A stretch of 62,426 nucleotides of DNA, taken from the NCBI RefSeq assembly GCF_001881565.1, contig NZ_MPDJ01000011.1, positions 1-62,426 on the forward strand, written 5' to 3'. The stretch comes from Eisenbergiella tayi (GTDB taxonomy: Bacteria; Bacillota; Clostridia; Lachnospirales; Lachnospiraceae). Every line of letters begins with the position of its first letter. Position 1 is the stretch's first letter. The notes below the pieces were generated by a model that was not told the origin of the DNA, ran no database searches, and worked only from the letters and a program-made list of their open reading frames with translations. Below are positions 15,548 to 25,015 of this stretch, one piece after another. The position numbers and the translations under genes are program-made.

Positions 15548-16507
15548 CTAAACGGGGATTCTCTGTCCGACGGTCTTTTCTGCTCTGCGGCTTTCCCAGT
15601 ATTCTCTGCCTGCTTCAATATCCCGGGCCATATTTTCTTTTAATTCATCAACACTTGAAAATTTCATTTCAGGACGGCAGTAAGTAAGAAGAGAAACCTC
15701 CACATATTCCCCGTAGATCTCTTTATTAAAGTTATAAAGATAGGTTTCCACACTCATCTGGCCGCTGTTGCTCACCGTAGGCCTGCAGCCGATGTTGGTA
15801 ATTCCTTCATGCCAGCTTCCTCCGGCAAACATACGGGAAAGGTAGACTCCCTTAGGCGGAAGAAGCTTGTCCCTGGGAGGCAGAAGATTAACCGTTGGCA
15901 TGCCCAGCGTCCTTCCCAGGCGTTTGCCGTGCTTTACGGTTCCCGATACTGTGAACGGGGCACCCAGAAGCTTTTCAGCCAGTTCCATATTTCCCTTAAG
16001 AATCTCTTCCCTGACAAAGGTGGAACTGATTTCCCGTCCGCCGTACATGATTTTGTCGATTACCTGCACCTGATAACCCATTTTTTCCGCCATGGCTTTC
16101 AGCAAATGCCAGTCTCCCTTTCCTCTGTCTCCGAAGGAAAGGTCCGTACCGGCCGCAATATACCTTGCCTTAAGCTGCTCATGAAGGACCCTGCTCACAA
16201 AGGTTTCCGGAGGCATCGCGGCTGTCCGGGCATTCATGGGAAATTCAATCAAAAGGTCGATTCCCATTTTATCAAAAATACGCCTTTTTTCTTCCTTTGT
16301 CGTGAGTTCTGCCTGAGGCTTTCCAGAGAAGAAAACCGACGGCGGCGGGTCAAAGGTGAATATCGTTGCCGCAAGTCCGTCTTCCTTTGCCCTGATAATC
16401 CGATCCAGAAGCCTTCTGTGCCCCTGATGGATCCCGTCAAATTTTCCTATTGCCACAGCTGTATGCTGTTCCCAATTAATTTCCGTAGTTCCTGAAATAA
16501 TCTGCAT
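15548..16507 (-). CDS. ribF: Bifunctional riboflavin kinase / FAD synthetase
   Basis: RibF makes FMN and then FAD from riboflavin. The N-terminal nucleotidyltransferase domain shows AIGKFDGIHQGHRRLL near residue 20 and SSTFVREEILKGN near residue 160. The C-terminal kinase domain begins at about residue 185 with GTVKHGKRLGRTLGMPTVNL. At 319 residues it has the normal length. The ATG is preceded by GGAG seven bases upstream. It follows truB as usual, but rpsO does not follow directly. Confidence 0.96.
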   Translation of the reverse strand: MQIISGTTEINWEQHTAVAIGKFDGIHQGHRRLLDRIIRAKEDGLAATIFTFDPPPSVFFSGKPQAELTTKEEKRRIFDKMGIDLLIEFPMNARTAAMPPETFVSRVLHEQLKARYIAAGTDLSFGDRGKGDWHLLKAMAEKMGYQVQVIDKIMYGGREISSTFVREEILKGNMELAEKLLGAPFTVSGTVKHGKRLGRTLGMPTVNLLPPRDKLLPPKGVYLSRMFAGGSWHEGITNIGCRPTVSNSGQMSVETYLYNFNKEIYGEYVEVSLLTYCRPEMKFSSVDELKENMARDIEAGREYWESRRAEKTVGQRIPV

Positions 16508-16541
16508 TAAAACACTCCAGTAGGCATAAATGCCCTTTATT

Positions 16542-17438
16542 TTACAGAAACATCTTTACCGGCTGATAACGCCCTTTTTCATCCGAAAAGGCATATATTC
16601 CGTAAAAGCGTCCCTCCGTATCATACACTTTCACCCGGATGCCGTCAACCGCTTCCAGCTCTTCCCTAACCTGATTGGAATAGAAAGAATTCCCATTCTC
16701 CAGAAGACGGCGGAAGGAATCCCTGATTGTAAGACACGGCAGCTCCGGGAACATGGCATCTGCCGGAATCACATATTCCTCCAGCCTGCCTTCCGCAGCC
16801 AGTTTTTCCAGTTCTCCCAACGGCAGGGCATCATCTATGGCAAACGTTCCGACCCTGGTTCTTTTCAGGCTCTTCATGGTTCCGCCGCAGCCCAGTTTTC
16901 TTCCGATATCGTGGCAGAGCGTACGGATATAGGTCCCTTTGGAGCAGGCTACCCGGAAGGTTATTTCAGGCAGAGCGACGGAAAGGATATCAATCTGGTG
17001 GATTTCCACCGGCCGTCCCGCCCGCTCTACCTCTTTTCCGGCACGCGCCAGCTCATAAAGCTTTTTGCCGTTTACTTTCAATGCCGAATACATGGGAGGA
17101 ATCTGCTCATAGCTTCCCAAAAAAGAAAGAACGGCTTCCACAGCCTGTTCCTCCTCCATAAGTACCGGATGCTCCTCCAGTACCTTCCCTGAAATATCCT
17201 GGGTGTCTGTTACCTTTCCCAGAAGAAGCACCGCTTCATATTCCTTGCTTTTATCCGTAAGCATATCGCAGAGCCTGGTGGCATTTCCCAGACAAACAGG
17301 AAGTACCCCGACCGCATCCGGATCCAGGGTACCTGTATGGCCGATTTTCTTCTGCCTGCATATGCCGCGCAGCTTTGCCACCACATCATGGGATGTATAG
17401 CCCGCTTCTTTATAGACATTCAGAATGCCGTTTATCAT
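16542..17438 (-). CDS. truB: tRNA pseudouridine-55 synthase
   Basis: TruB (298 residues) converts U55 to pseudouridine in the T-loop of tRNAs. The catalytic Asp is in HTGTLDPDAVGVLPVC near residue 40. Further family motifs are KSKEYEAVLLLG and CSKGTYIRTLCHDIG. A C-terminal PUA-like part follows. Its start overlaps the nrnA stop by four bases. Confidence 0.96.
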   Translation of the reverse strand: MINGILNVYKEAGYTSHDVVAKLRGICRQKKIGHTGTLDPDAVGVLPVCLGNATRLCDMLTDKSKEYEAVLLLGKVTDTQDISGKVLEEHPVLMEEEQAVEAVLSFLGSYEQIPPMYSALKVNGKKLYELARAGKEVERAGRPVEIHQIDILSVALPEITFRVACSKGTYIRTLCHDIGRKLGCGGTMKSLKRTRVGTFAIDDALPLGELEKLAAEGRLEEYVIPADAMFPELPCLTIRDSFRRLLENGNSFYSNQVREELEAVDGIRVKVYDTEGRFYGIYAFSDEKGRYQPVKMFL

Positions 17439-18394
17439 GTGTCCTGCTCCTCAATGAATTGTTTCTCAATATGTAATGAGAGGTTATTGATCACATCGTG
17501 ACTGGTGCCGTTCATTGTACAGCCTGCCGCCCTTACATGGCCGCCGCCGCCGAAATAGGAAGCTATCTTTGAAACATTGATCCGCCCGCCGGAACGCAGG
17601 CTTACCTTATATTCCAGAACTCCCGTTTCATACATGAAAATGGCACATTCCACGCCTTTAATGCTGCGCAGCTGGCTGACAATTCCTTCCAGGTCCTGGG
17701 AGGTGGCTTCATAAAAATCCATAGTCTTTTTATCCAGAACGCTCACCACGCATTTTCCATCCATAAACCGTATGCTTTCCAGAAGGGCGCGCCCCAGTAT
17801 CTGCGTCTGCAGATATGTCTTTTCATAAAAGGTTTCTTCAATCAGCCGGCTGAAGTCAAATCCGAAGGAAATCAGATGTGCCGCGGCACGCAGGGTTTCC
17901 GGTGCGGTATTGGAATACTGGAACACCCCGGTATCATGGATAATGCCGATATAAAGGGCTTTGGCAATCTCCTCATCCAGCTGTTCCCCATCAATCAGAT
18001 TGTATATCAGTTCACTTGTGGAGCTGGCTTCCGGTATCACATAATTCACATCACCGCAGCCGCTGTTGCTCACATGGTGATCAATGTTGATTTTTTTATC
18101 TGCCGTGCAGAAATACTCTTCCGCCTGGCCCAGACGGTCAGAGGCGGTATCCAGACAGAAGAACACATCGAATTTCTCCTGTTTTCCGTAATCGCTGTCG
18201 ATTTCCTCCACACCGCGGATACAGGAAAAAATATCCGCCGGTTTTTCCAGGAAAATATGAATATCCGCATCAGGCCTTACCTTCTTTAAATAAAGATATA
18301 GGCCCATACAGGAACCAATGCAGTCTCCATCCGGACGGATATGTCCGCTGATACCGATCCTTTTCGCCTGTTTACATTCTTCCAAAAGCTTCAT
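17435..18394 (-). CDS. nrnA: DHH-family nanoRNase / pAp phosphatase
   Basis: A 319-residue DHH/DHHA1 phosphoesterase of the NrnA type, which degrades 2-5 base RNAs and dephosphorylates 3'-phosphoadenosine 5'-phosphate. Metal-binding motifs are HIRPDGDCIGS near residue 20, DTASDRLG near 100 and NIDHHVSNSG near 115. The C-terminal GGGGHVRAAGC motif of DHHA1 is present. It sits between rbfA and truB, a common Clostridial order, and is coupled to truB by overlap. Confidence 0.95.
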   Translation of the reverse strand: MKLLEECKQAKRIGISGHIRPDGDCIGSCMGLYLYLKKVRPDADIHIFLEKPADIFSCIRGVEEIDSDYGKQEKFDVFFCLDTASDRLGQAEEYFCTADKKINIDHHVSNSGCGDVNYVIPEASSTSELIYNLIDGEQLDEEIAKALYIGIIHDTGVFQYSNTAPETLRAAAHLISFGFDFSRLIEETFYEKTYLQTQILGRALLESIRFMDGKCVVSVLDKKTMDFYEATSQDLEGIVSQLRSIKGVECAIFMYETGVLEYKVSLRSGGRINVSKIASYFGGGGHVRAAGCTMNGTSHDVINNLSLHIEKQFIEEQDT

Positions 18395-18423
18395 AAATCC
18401 TCCCTGCTGGAGGCAGGGAACGC

Positions 18424-18813
18424 TTATTCCTCATCGACCTCCGCGTCCCGTGCCATATCCTGGCTTCCCATTACTTCATCGATCTTATGGGACATATTTA
18501 CACCATAGGCAATGGACTGATCCATAATAAACTGAACTTCCGGTGTAATGCGCAGGTTAATTTCTTTTGCCAGCCTGCTTTTTATAAAACCGGAGGCGCT
18601 TCTTAAGCCTGCCATCGTTTCCTTCTGGGCAGCTTCATCTCCCAGAACGCTGATCCATGCCTTACATGTCTTCAAATCCGGGGATACCTCCACCGCCACC
18701 ACTGAGGTGAGGGGGGCAATCCTGGGATCCTTTATTTCTCCCCGGATCGTTTCGGCAAGCACCTTCTGCACTTCCGAATTAATCCGGGTATTTTTTACGC
18801 TGTTTTTTCTCAT
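18424..18813 (-). CDS. rbfA: 30S ribosome-binding factor A
   Basis: RbfA (129 residues) helps mature the 5' end of 16S rRNA and the 30S subunit. The KH-like core shows TSVVAVEVSPDLKTCKAWISV and RITPEVQFIMDQSI. It lies between infB and nrnA in the translation operon. A short acidic tail ends the protein. Confidence 0.95.
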   Translation of the reverse strand: MRKNSVKNTRINSEVQKVLAETIRGEIKDPRIAPLTSVVAVEVSPDLKTCKAWISVLGDEAAQKETMAGLRSASGFIKSRLAKEINLRITPEVQFIMDQSIAYGVNMSHKIDEVMGSQDMARDAEVDEE

Positions 18814-18857
18814 TGCAACTCCTACCTGTCAGGAATCCATCCGTTAACAGACCGGCT

Positions 18858-21800
18858 TTACCTGGGAACCTCTACCATAATGTAGGCTTCCACAATATCG
18901 CCTTCCTGAATCTGGTCGAAACCATCGAATACAAAACCGCATTCGAATCCGGAACGGACTTCCTTAACATCATCTTTAAAACGCTTAAGGCTTGCCAGAG
19001 AACCTTCATATATCTGATCGCCGTCTCTGGTAATTCTCACCTTACAATCTCTCTTGAACTCACCGTCAAGCACATAGGCGCCTGCAATATTTCCCACTGC
19101 GGATGCCTTGAATATCTGACGTACCTCCGCGTGTCCGATAACCTTCTCCTCAAATACGGGATCCAGCATACCTTTCATTGCCGCTTCAATATCCTCGATA
19201 GCCTGATAGATAACCTTATAGAGACGGATATCCACGCCTTCTCTTTCGGCAGTGGCCTTTGCCGTAGCATCCGGGCGCACATTAAAGCCGATAATAATAG
19301 CATTGGAGGTTGCCGCCAGGGTAACGTCGGACTCGTTGATGGCACCGACGCCTCCGTGGATGCATTTTACCACCACTTCTTCATTGGTCAGCTTCAGAAG
19401 GCTCTGTTTTACCGCTTCCACGCTGCCCTGTACATCGGCCTTGATGATCAGGTCAAGTTCCTTCAGGTTGCCTTCCTGAATCTGGCTGAACAGATCATCC
19501 AGGGACATCTTGGCTTTCGTTTCTTCCAGCTTCTTTTCTTTATTCTGTGTGATAAAGGTTTCTGCATAGGTGCGGGCTTCTTTATCATTTTCATGAGCCA
19601 GGAATACTTCGCCTGCATTAGGCACATCGGAAAGTCCAAGAATTTCCACGGGTGTGGAAGGTCCTGCTTCTTTCGCTCTTCTTCCCTTATCATCAATCAT
19701 GGCCCTTACCTTACCATGGCAGGCTCCTGCGGAAATAAAATCGCCCACATGGAGAGTACCCTTCTGTACGAGTACGGTCGCTACCGGTCCGCGGCCCTTA
19801 TCCAGCTCCGCTTCGATAACAAGACCTCTTGCCTGTCTGTTGGGATTAGCCTTCAGTTCCATGATTTCTGCTGTCAGCAGTATCATTTCCAGAAGCTGGT
19901 TGATCCCTTCGCCCGTCTTGGCAGATACCTGGGCAAATACAGTGCTTCCTCCCCATTCTTCAGGAATCAGTTCATATTCAGCAAGTTCCTGCTTCACTCT
20001 GTCAATATTGGCATTGGGTTTATCCATTTTATTTACGGCAACAATGATTTCAATTCCTGCTGCCTTCGCATGGTTGATAGCCTCAACGGTCTGGGGCATT
20101 ACGCCGTCATCCGCCGCAACTACCAGCACTGCGATATCCGTTGAATTGGCGCCGCGCATACGCATTGCGGTAAACGCCTCATGCCCGGGTGTATCCAGGA
20201 AGGTGATCTTCTGTCCGTTTATCTGTACGGTATAAGCACCGATATGCTGGGTGATGCCGCCGGCTTCCCTGTCTGTTACATTGGTTTTCCGGATAGCATC
20301 GAGAAGGGAAGTTTTACCGTGGTCAACATGGCCCATAACGCAGATAACCGGCGGTCTGGAAACCATATCCTCTTCGTTTTCCTCATCCTCTTTCAGCAGT
20401 TCTTCAATGACATCCACCTTTATTTCTCTTTCACAGATGATGTCATAATCAATCGCTATATTCTCCGCATCCTCATAGGAAATTTCCTGGTTGGGGGTTA
20501 CGATCTTGCCTTCCAGGAACAGCTTCTTGATGATTGCCGCAGGCTGCAGCTTCATCTTATCGGCCAGTTCTTTGATGGTTATCGTTTCCGGCACGGTGAT
20601 TACTTTAATCTGCTCTTCCTTCACCTCTTCTTTAACGGGTTCAGGCTTAATAAATCTGCCGGGCTTATTTTTCAGTTTGTTCTTTGCTTCGCCGTCCTCT
20701 TCATAGATGAGGTCTTTCTTGCTGCGCTTATCTCTTTCCTGAGCGCTGCGGCGTTTTTCTTCGTCTCTGTGCTTCTCCCCTTCTTTAATGGGGCTTTCGG
20801 CAACAAAACCCTTGCCCGGTGCGGGCTTCCTGAATTTATTGTCCATGGAACGCTTAGCGTCCGGCCTTCCGCCCGTACCCTGTGTACGTTCTCCCTGAGG
20901 ACGGTCGCTATTTCCGCCAGGGCGGCCATTGTTTCCGCCAGGACGGCCGCTGTTTGCATTACGGTTAAAGCCCTGACCAGGCCTCTGACCGCCGTTATAG
21001 CCGGGACGGCTCTGTCCTTCCCCGGGTCTTCCCTGGGGTCTGTCGTTTCTGGGGCCTCTTGCATCCGGCCTGCTGCCCTGCGCGCCCTGGGGTCTGTCTG
21101 TCCTCGGCCCTCTCTGCTGCTGCCGATCCGCATAGCTGCCCGTTCTGCCTTCATTTCCCGGACGGTTTCCCTGGGGCCTTTCCGGCCTGCTGTCCGGCTG
21201 TCTTTCCGGTCTTGCATCACTTCTGTTTTCATTCCGTTCAGCCCTTGCCGCTCTCTCTGCGTTCGCTTTTTCTTCTCTTGCTTTCTGCTCTCTGGCCGCT
21301 CTTTCCGCCGCCTCCGCACGTCTGCGCTGTTCCTCCAGCCTTTCATCCGGCATCTGAGGCTGGGAAGGCTTGGTCAGGGGCTTAATCAGCTTGGGCTGTT
21401 CAAAACCGATTCTTCCTGAAGAACGGTTCTGATTGCCGTTCTGACGGTTTCCTGCCGTTCTTCCGGCTCCGCCCGCATTATTATTTCCGCGGCCCCCATT
21501 GGAAGCGCCGCCTGCGTTTCCTCTGTTTGCGTTATTGGAAGGATGGTTCCCATTGCCCCTTCTGTCTCCATTATTACCAGCTGCTCCGCCTTTATTCCCG
21601 CCGGAATTCTGTCTTTGGCCGCCGGTCTGCATTTTGCTGTTATGGGGATTGCTCACAAAAATAATATTTTTCTTTTTCTTTACCGGTGCCTCTCCTGCTT
21701 TTTCTTTCCCGTCGGCACCGCCGTCATGAGCCTGAGGCGCAGCAGGCGCCTGCTCCTGTGCCTTTTCATGACTGCCGTTCTGCTCTTTTTCTGTCTTCGT

Positions 21801-22019
21801 TTCCGGCGTAACGCCTGTCGTCTTCATGGATGCATCTTCCACTATGCGTTTTTCTCCTTCGCTTTTACCAAAATGTTTCTTTACCATCATTGCCGCATCA
21901 TCTTCCACCGAACTCTGGGCCGCTTTTGCTTCCACCCCTTGGTTCTGGAGAAAGGTAAGAATATCTTTGCTGTGTATATCCAACTCTTTTGCAAGTTCAA
22001 ATATCTTCGTTTTTGCCAT
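18858..22019 (-). CDS. infB: Translation initiation factor IF-2
   Basis: IF-2 places initiator tRNA on the 30S subunit and is a GTPase. An N-terminal IF2_N domain (KIFELAKELDIHSKDIL) is followed by a long disordered region (about residues 60-440) very rich in Gly, Asn, Arg, Pro and Gln. A second IF2_N domain comes near residue 475. The G domain shows VMGHVDHGKTSLLDAIR (about 560), DTPGHEAF, NKMDKPNAN and SAKTGEG. At 1053 residues it is long because of the disordered part. It lies between ylxQ and rbfA. Confidence 0.97.
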   Translation of the reverse strand: MAKTKIFELAKELDIHSKDILTFLQNQGVEAKAAQSSVEDDAAMMVKKHFGKSEGEKRIVEDASMKTTGVTPETKTEKEQNGSHEKAQEQAPAAPQAHDGGADGKEKAGEAPVKKKKNIIFVSNPHNSKMQTGGQRQNSGGNKGGAAGNNGDRRGNGNHPSNNANRGNAGGASNGGRGNNNAGGAGRTAGNRQNGNQNRSSGRIGFEQPKLIKPLTKPSQPQMPDERLEEQRRRAEAAERAAREQKAREEKANAERAARAERNENRSDARPERQPDSRPERPQGNRPGNEGRTGSYADRQQQRGPRTDRPQGAQGSRPDARGPRNDRPQGRPGEGQSRPGYNGGQRPGQGFNRNANSGRPGGNNGRPGGNSDRPQGERTQGTGGRPDAKRSMDNKFRKPAPGKGFVAESPIKEGEKHRDEEKRRSAQERDKRSKKDLIYEEDGEAKNKLKNKPGRFIKPEPVKEEVKEEQIKVITVPETITIKELADKMKLQPAAIIKKLFLEGKIVTPNQEISYEDAENIAIDYDIICEREIKVDVIEELLKEDEENEEDMVSRPPVICVMGHVDHGKTSLLDAIRKTNVTDREAGGITQHIGAYTVQINGQKITFLDTPGHEAFTAMRMRGANSTDIAVLVVAADDGVMPQTVEAINHAKAAGIEIIVAVNKMDKPNANIDRVKQELAEYELIPEEWGGSTVFAQVSAKTGEGINQLLEMILLTAEIMELKANPNRQARGLVIEAELDKGRGPVATVLVQKGTLHVGDFISAGACHGKVRAMIDDKGRRAKEAGPSTPVEILGLSDVPNAGEVFLAHENDKEARTYAETFITQNKEKKLEETKAKMSLDDLFSQIQEGNLKELDLIIKADVQGSVEAVKQSLLKLTNEEVVVKCIHGGVGAINESDVTLAATSNAIIIGFNVRPDATAKATAEREGVDIRLYKVIYQAIEDIEAAMKGMLDPVFEEKVIGHAEVRQIFKASAVGNIAGAYVLDGEFKRDCKVRITRDGDQIYEGSLASLKRFKDDVKEVRSGFECGFVFDGFDQIQEGDIVEAYIMVEVPR

Positions 22020-22033
22020 GCTGTTACCTCCGT

Positions 22034-22345
22034 CTACTTGGCTTCTTCCAAATGTCCGATTAGGCTTTTGGCAAACCCGTCATCTGTTATCGCCAGGGAT
22101 GCCCTCATTTCCTTTCCCATCGCGTGGCCCAGCCCCTCCTTGGTATCGTAGAGGTAGAACGGCACATGATAGTACTCGCACATATTCCGGAAATTCTTCT
22201 TTGTGTTGTCGGAGGCATCGTTTCCCACTATCACCAGGCGGGCGGCGCCGGATTTGACACTTTTTTCCGTCATAAACTCACCGCTGACCACCGCTGAAGC
22301 ACGGGTTGCGAGACCGAGCATGGATAAAATCTTATTCTGCTTCAA
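22034..22345 (-). CDS. ylxQ: L7Ae-family ribosomal protein YlxQ
   Basis: A small RNA-binding protein of the L7Ae/L30e fold (about 103 residues) encoded between ylxR and infB, as in most Firmicutes. Motifs are KILSMLGLATRASAVVSGE and ARLVIVGNDASDNTKK. The frame is open upstream, but a TTG at 22345 (reading MKQNKILSML) matches the family N-terminus; GGGAG lies about 10 bases before it. It overlaps ylxR by 14 bases. Confidence 0.88.
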   Translation of the reverse strand: MKQNKILSMLGLATRASAVVSGEFMTEKSVKSGAARLVIVGNDASDNTKKNFRNMCEYYHVPFYLYDTKEGLGHAMGKEMRASLAITDDGFAKSLIGHLEEAK

Positions 22346-22604
22346 ACTCCTCAAACTCCCTTTCCAGACTGTCATAAACTTCATTTGGAATATTCATTTT
22401 AAAAGAACGCTCCAATCCCTTGCTCTTCCTTGCCTTTTTCAGGCATTCCATGGATTTGCACAGATAGGCGCCTCTCCCATTTTTTTTACCTGTCACATCG
22501 AGGACAATGTCTCCCTCTGCGGTCCTTAAGACCCGCATCATTTCTTTTTTACCTTTCATCTCCCCGCAGCCTACACATTGCCTCATGGGAACCTTCTTAT
22601 TCAT
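22332..22604 (-). CDS. ylxR: YlxR family nucleic-acid-binding protein
   Basis: A 90-residue protein of the YlxR (DUF448) family. The hallmark R-CVGCGE pattern is seen in MRQCVGCGEMKGKKEM and the GRGAYLCKSMECLKKA motif follows. It overlaps the nusA stop by eight bases and ylxQ by 14. Its partner and role are unclear; it has been linked to RNA binding and, in some species, to RNase P. Confidence 0.94.
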   Translation of the reverse strand: MNKKVPMRQCVGCGEMKGKKEMMRVLRTAEGDIVLDVTGKKNGRGAYLCKSMECLKKARKSKGLERSFKMNIPNEVYDSLEREFEEFEAE

Positions 22605-23859
22605 AGTTCTCTCCGTTATCCTCTGTCAGAGTTTCTTCGGAAGTCTCTTCATCCAGCTCCTCATCGAAGGTTTCCTCTTCCGGAGCTTCTGCACTGCCTT
22701 CCTCGGAAAGCTCTTCACCGGCTTCTTCATAGCCGTCTTCATACTCTTCTTCGAATTCTCCCTCTTCCTCGTCGTATTCATCATCCAGATAATCTTCATA
22801 CCGGAATCCGGGAGCATCCTTGGCCTGGGTTTCACTCTTAATATCTATTTTATAACCTGTCAGCCTTGCAGCCAGTCTGGCGTTCTGTCCTTCCTTGCCG
22901 ATTGCCAGAGACAACTGGTAATCAGGAACCACCACCTTTGCGGTCTTTTCATCGGGATCCGCAAATACAGCTACAATCTTGGCAGGAGAAAGCGCGTTCT
23001 GAATGAGATTGCCGGGGTTTTCATCCCAGTTTACTATATCAATTTTTTCACCGCGCAGTTCATCTACAATGGCATTTACCCTGGCTCCGTTCATACCGAC
23101 ACAGGCGCCAACCGCATCCACGTTGGGATTGTTGGACCATACAGCCATCTTCGTACGGCTTCCGGCTTCCCTGGCAATGCTCTTTATTTCCACTGTTCCG
23201 TCCTTGATTTCCGTAACCTCGGACTCAAACAGCCTCTTTACCAGTTCAGGATGGGTACGGCTCACCAGAATACGGGGGCCTTTAGGGGTATTCTTCACTT
23301 CCAGAATATATACCTTAATTCTTTCCGTAGGCTTGAAAACCTCACCCTTCACCTGTTCGCTTTCATTCAGGAGGGCATCCGCCTTTCCTAAATTAATGCT
23401 TATGTTCTTACCCACATATCTTTGCACTACGCCGGTAACCACATCTTTTTCTTTTTCAAAATACTGATTGTAAATAACGCTTCTTTCTTCTTCCCTGATT
23501 TTCTGCAGGATGACGTTTTTCGCGTTCTGGGTGGCGATACGTCCAAATTCCTTGGACTTGATTTCCACATGGATTACATCTCCCACCTTTGCCCTCTTGG
23601 AAATTTCCAGAGCATCCTCCAGAGCGATCTGCAGGCAGTCATCCTCCACTTCCTCATGTGTCGCCACAATCTCTTTTTCCGCGTATACAAGGAAATCACA
23701 GGTTTTCCGGTCGATTTCCACTTTTACATTATCCGCTTTTCCGAAGTGGTTCTTGCACGCTGTAAGCAGAGAATTTTCTATTGCTTCGAAAAGTGTCTCT
23801 TTGCTGATTTCTTTTTCCTTTTCCAGAATATCCAGCGCTTCCATTAATTCCTTATTCAT
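22597..23859 (-). CDS. nusA: Transcription termination/antitermination factor NusA
   Basis: NusA binds RNA polymerase and modulates pausing and termination. The N-terminal domain begins MNKELMEALDILEKEK; an S1 domain (VTGVVQRYVGKNISINLG) and two KH domains (VWSNNPNVDAVGACVGMNG; SLAIGKEGQNARLAARLTG) follow. The last 70 residues are extremely acidic. The ATG at 23859 follows GGAGGTTAAAGCA; an upstream ATG is inside the ribosome site region. It follows rimP and starts the infB operon. Confidence 0.96.
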   Translation of the reverse strand: MNKELMEALDILEKEKEISKETLFEAIENSLLTACKNHFGKADNVKVEIDRKTCDFLVYAEKEIVATHEEVEDDCLQIALEDALEISKRAKVGDVIHVEIKSKEFGRIATQNAKNVILQKIREEERSVIYNQYFEKEKDVVTGVVQRYVGKNISINLGKADALLNESEQVKGEVFKPTERIKVYILEVKNTPKGPRILVSRTHPELVKRLFESEVTEIKDGTVEIKSIAREAGSRTKMAVWSNNPNVDAVGACVGMNGARVNAIVDELRGEKIDIVNWDENPGNLIQNALSPAKIVAVFADPDEKTAKVVVPDYQLSLAIGKEGQNARLAARLTGYKIDIKSETQAKDAPGFRYEDYLDDEYDEEEGEFEEEYEDGYEEAGEELSEEGSAEAPEEETFDEELDEETSEETLTEDNGENYE

Positions 23860-23880
23860 TGCTTTAACCTCCAAAAATAA

Positions 23881-24342
23881 TTAAAAATCAAATGCAAGCC
23901 TTATCAGCGCGATTTCGGATCTTGCAAAAACTTTTTCTTCTTCCGTTTCTATAATAACGCTGTCTGCATCAAACGATTTCAGGATACCCGTAAATTCCTT
24001 CTGCTTATCCCTGGGCTTATAAAGCCGCAGTTCCACTTCTTCACCCAGGCTTTTTTCAAGGTGTTTATCCTTCTTAAGCGTTCTGCCGAGTCCCGGGCTG
24101 CTAACCTCCAGGATATATGCGTCGTCTATAAAGTCCACTTCATCCAGCTTATCGGAAAGCGCCCTGCTCACATTCTCACAGTCCTGGATATTCACTCCTT
24201 CCGGCTTATCAATGTATGCCCTCAGATACCAGTCACTGCCTTCCTTCAAATACTCCACATCGTAGATCTCCACACCGTTTTCTTCCGCAATGGGAGCGAG
24301 CAGTTCTTCCGTACGGTTTTCCACCGCTTTGCCTTTTGACAT
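23881..24342 (-). CDS. rimP: Ribosome maturation factor RimP
   Basis: RimP (153 residues) aids 30S maturation. Motifs are GVEIYDVEYLKEGSDWYLRAYID, the VSRALSDKLDEVDFIDDAYILEVSSPGLGR segment in two parts, and a C-terminal Sm-like domain. It is the first gene of the rimP-nusA-infB operon. A hairpin precedes it (24396-24418). Confidence 0.95.
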   Translation of the reverse strand: MSKGKAVENRTEELLAPIAEENGVEIYDVEYLKEGSDWYLRAYIDKPEGVNIQDCENVSRALSDKLDEVDFIDDAYILEVSSPGLGRTLKKDKHLEKSLGEEVELRLYKPRDKQKEFTGILKSFDADSVIIETEEEKVFARSEIALIRLAFDF

Positions 24343-24395
24343 TCGTTCACCAGATCCTTTCTGTATTCAGTTGTATGTTGCCACATCAATAAAGA

Positions 24396-24418
24396 AGAGT
24401 GGACCGGAAGTCCACTCT
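24396..24418 (-). terminator. Hairpin between marR and rimP
   Basis: AGAGTGGAC (24396-24404) pairs perfectly with GTCCACTCT (24410-24418) over a 5-base loop. On the minus strand TCTTTATTG-type sequence follows, a weak U-run. It probably ends the exporter-marR transcript or lies in the rimP leader. Confidence 0.55.
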
Positions 24419-24478
24419 ACTCTAGTAACCATATTAACCATATAATACTATAGCACCATTGTATACAAAACGCAAGCG

Positions 24479-24973
24479 CTAATTTCCGGGGGATTCGGGG
24501 GTTTTCTCCGTTTCCGATTTCAGATTTCCGATAATTTTCTTCGCACAGGACAGAAATACCACCATTTCTTCTTCTGTAAATCCCTGCCAGATCCGTTCGT
24601 CAATGAGCCTGAAATCCTCATATACCTGAGCGGCCCTGTTTCTCCCTTCCTTCGTCAGGACAATCAGGAAAGAACGCCTGCAGTCGGGATGCTTCTCTCT
24701 GGTAATATAGCCCGCTTCTTCCAGGCGATCCAGGTTTCTTGACATAGTCGCCACATCCATGAAGCATTTGTCTGCCAGTTCACGCTGAGTCACATGATCT
24801 TTCTCATACAGCTTATTCAGGATTCTCGGCTGGCCCGGTGACAGTCCCAAATCCTGAAAATAAGGATGCAGGATCTGCCTTCTGGCGGTTTCCATTTCTA
24901 CCATGGCTTCTCTTACGTCCCGCTTTTCTATGGAAATCCTGCCATCCATGGATATCTTCTCATCCATTTCCAT
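24479..24973 (-). CDS. MarR-family transcriptional regulator
   Basis: A 164-residue winged-helix regulator. The recognition region reads HVTQRELADKCFMDVATMSRNLDRLEEAGYI and the wing REKHPDCRRSFLIVLT, classic MarR. It is the last gene of an exporter operon and most likely represses that operon. A good MarR-type palindrome overlaps the operon promoter at 28616-28641. The inducer is unknown. Confidence 0.94.
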   Translation of the reverse strand: MEMDEKISMDGRISIEKRDVREAMVEMETARRQILHPYFQDLGLSPGQPRILNKLYEKDHVTQRELADKCFMDVATMSRNLDRLEEAGYITREKHPDCRRSFLIVLTKEGRNRAAQVYEDFRLIDERIWQGFTEEEMVVFLSCAKKIIGNLKSETEKTPESPGN

Positions 24974-25015
24974 GTCACTCCCTTTCTCTTTTTTATTGTA
25001 TCACTTTCGTACCTG

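Noticed and set aside
15527..15570. Hairpin across the ribF stop codon as a terminator
   Set aside because: The stem is good but no U-run follows; the palindromic element begins right after it.
20181..21419. Long plus-strand frame of 412 codons opposite infB
   Set aside because: It mirrors the low-complexity Gly/Arg/Asn-rich part of IF-2, has no ribosome site and no recognisable domain.
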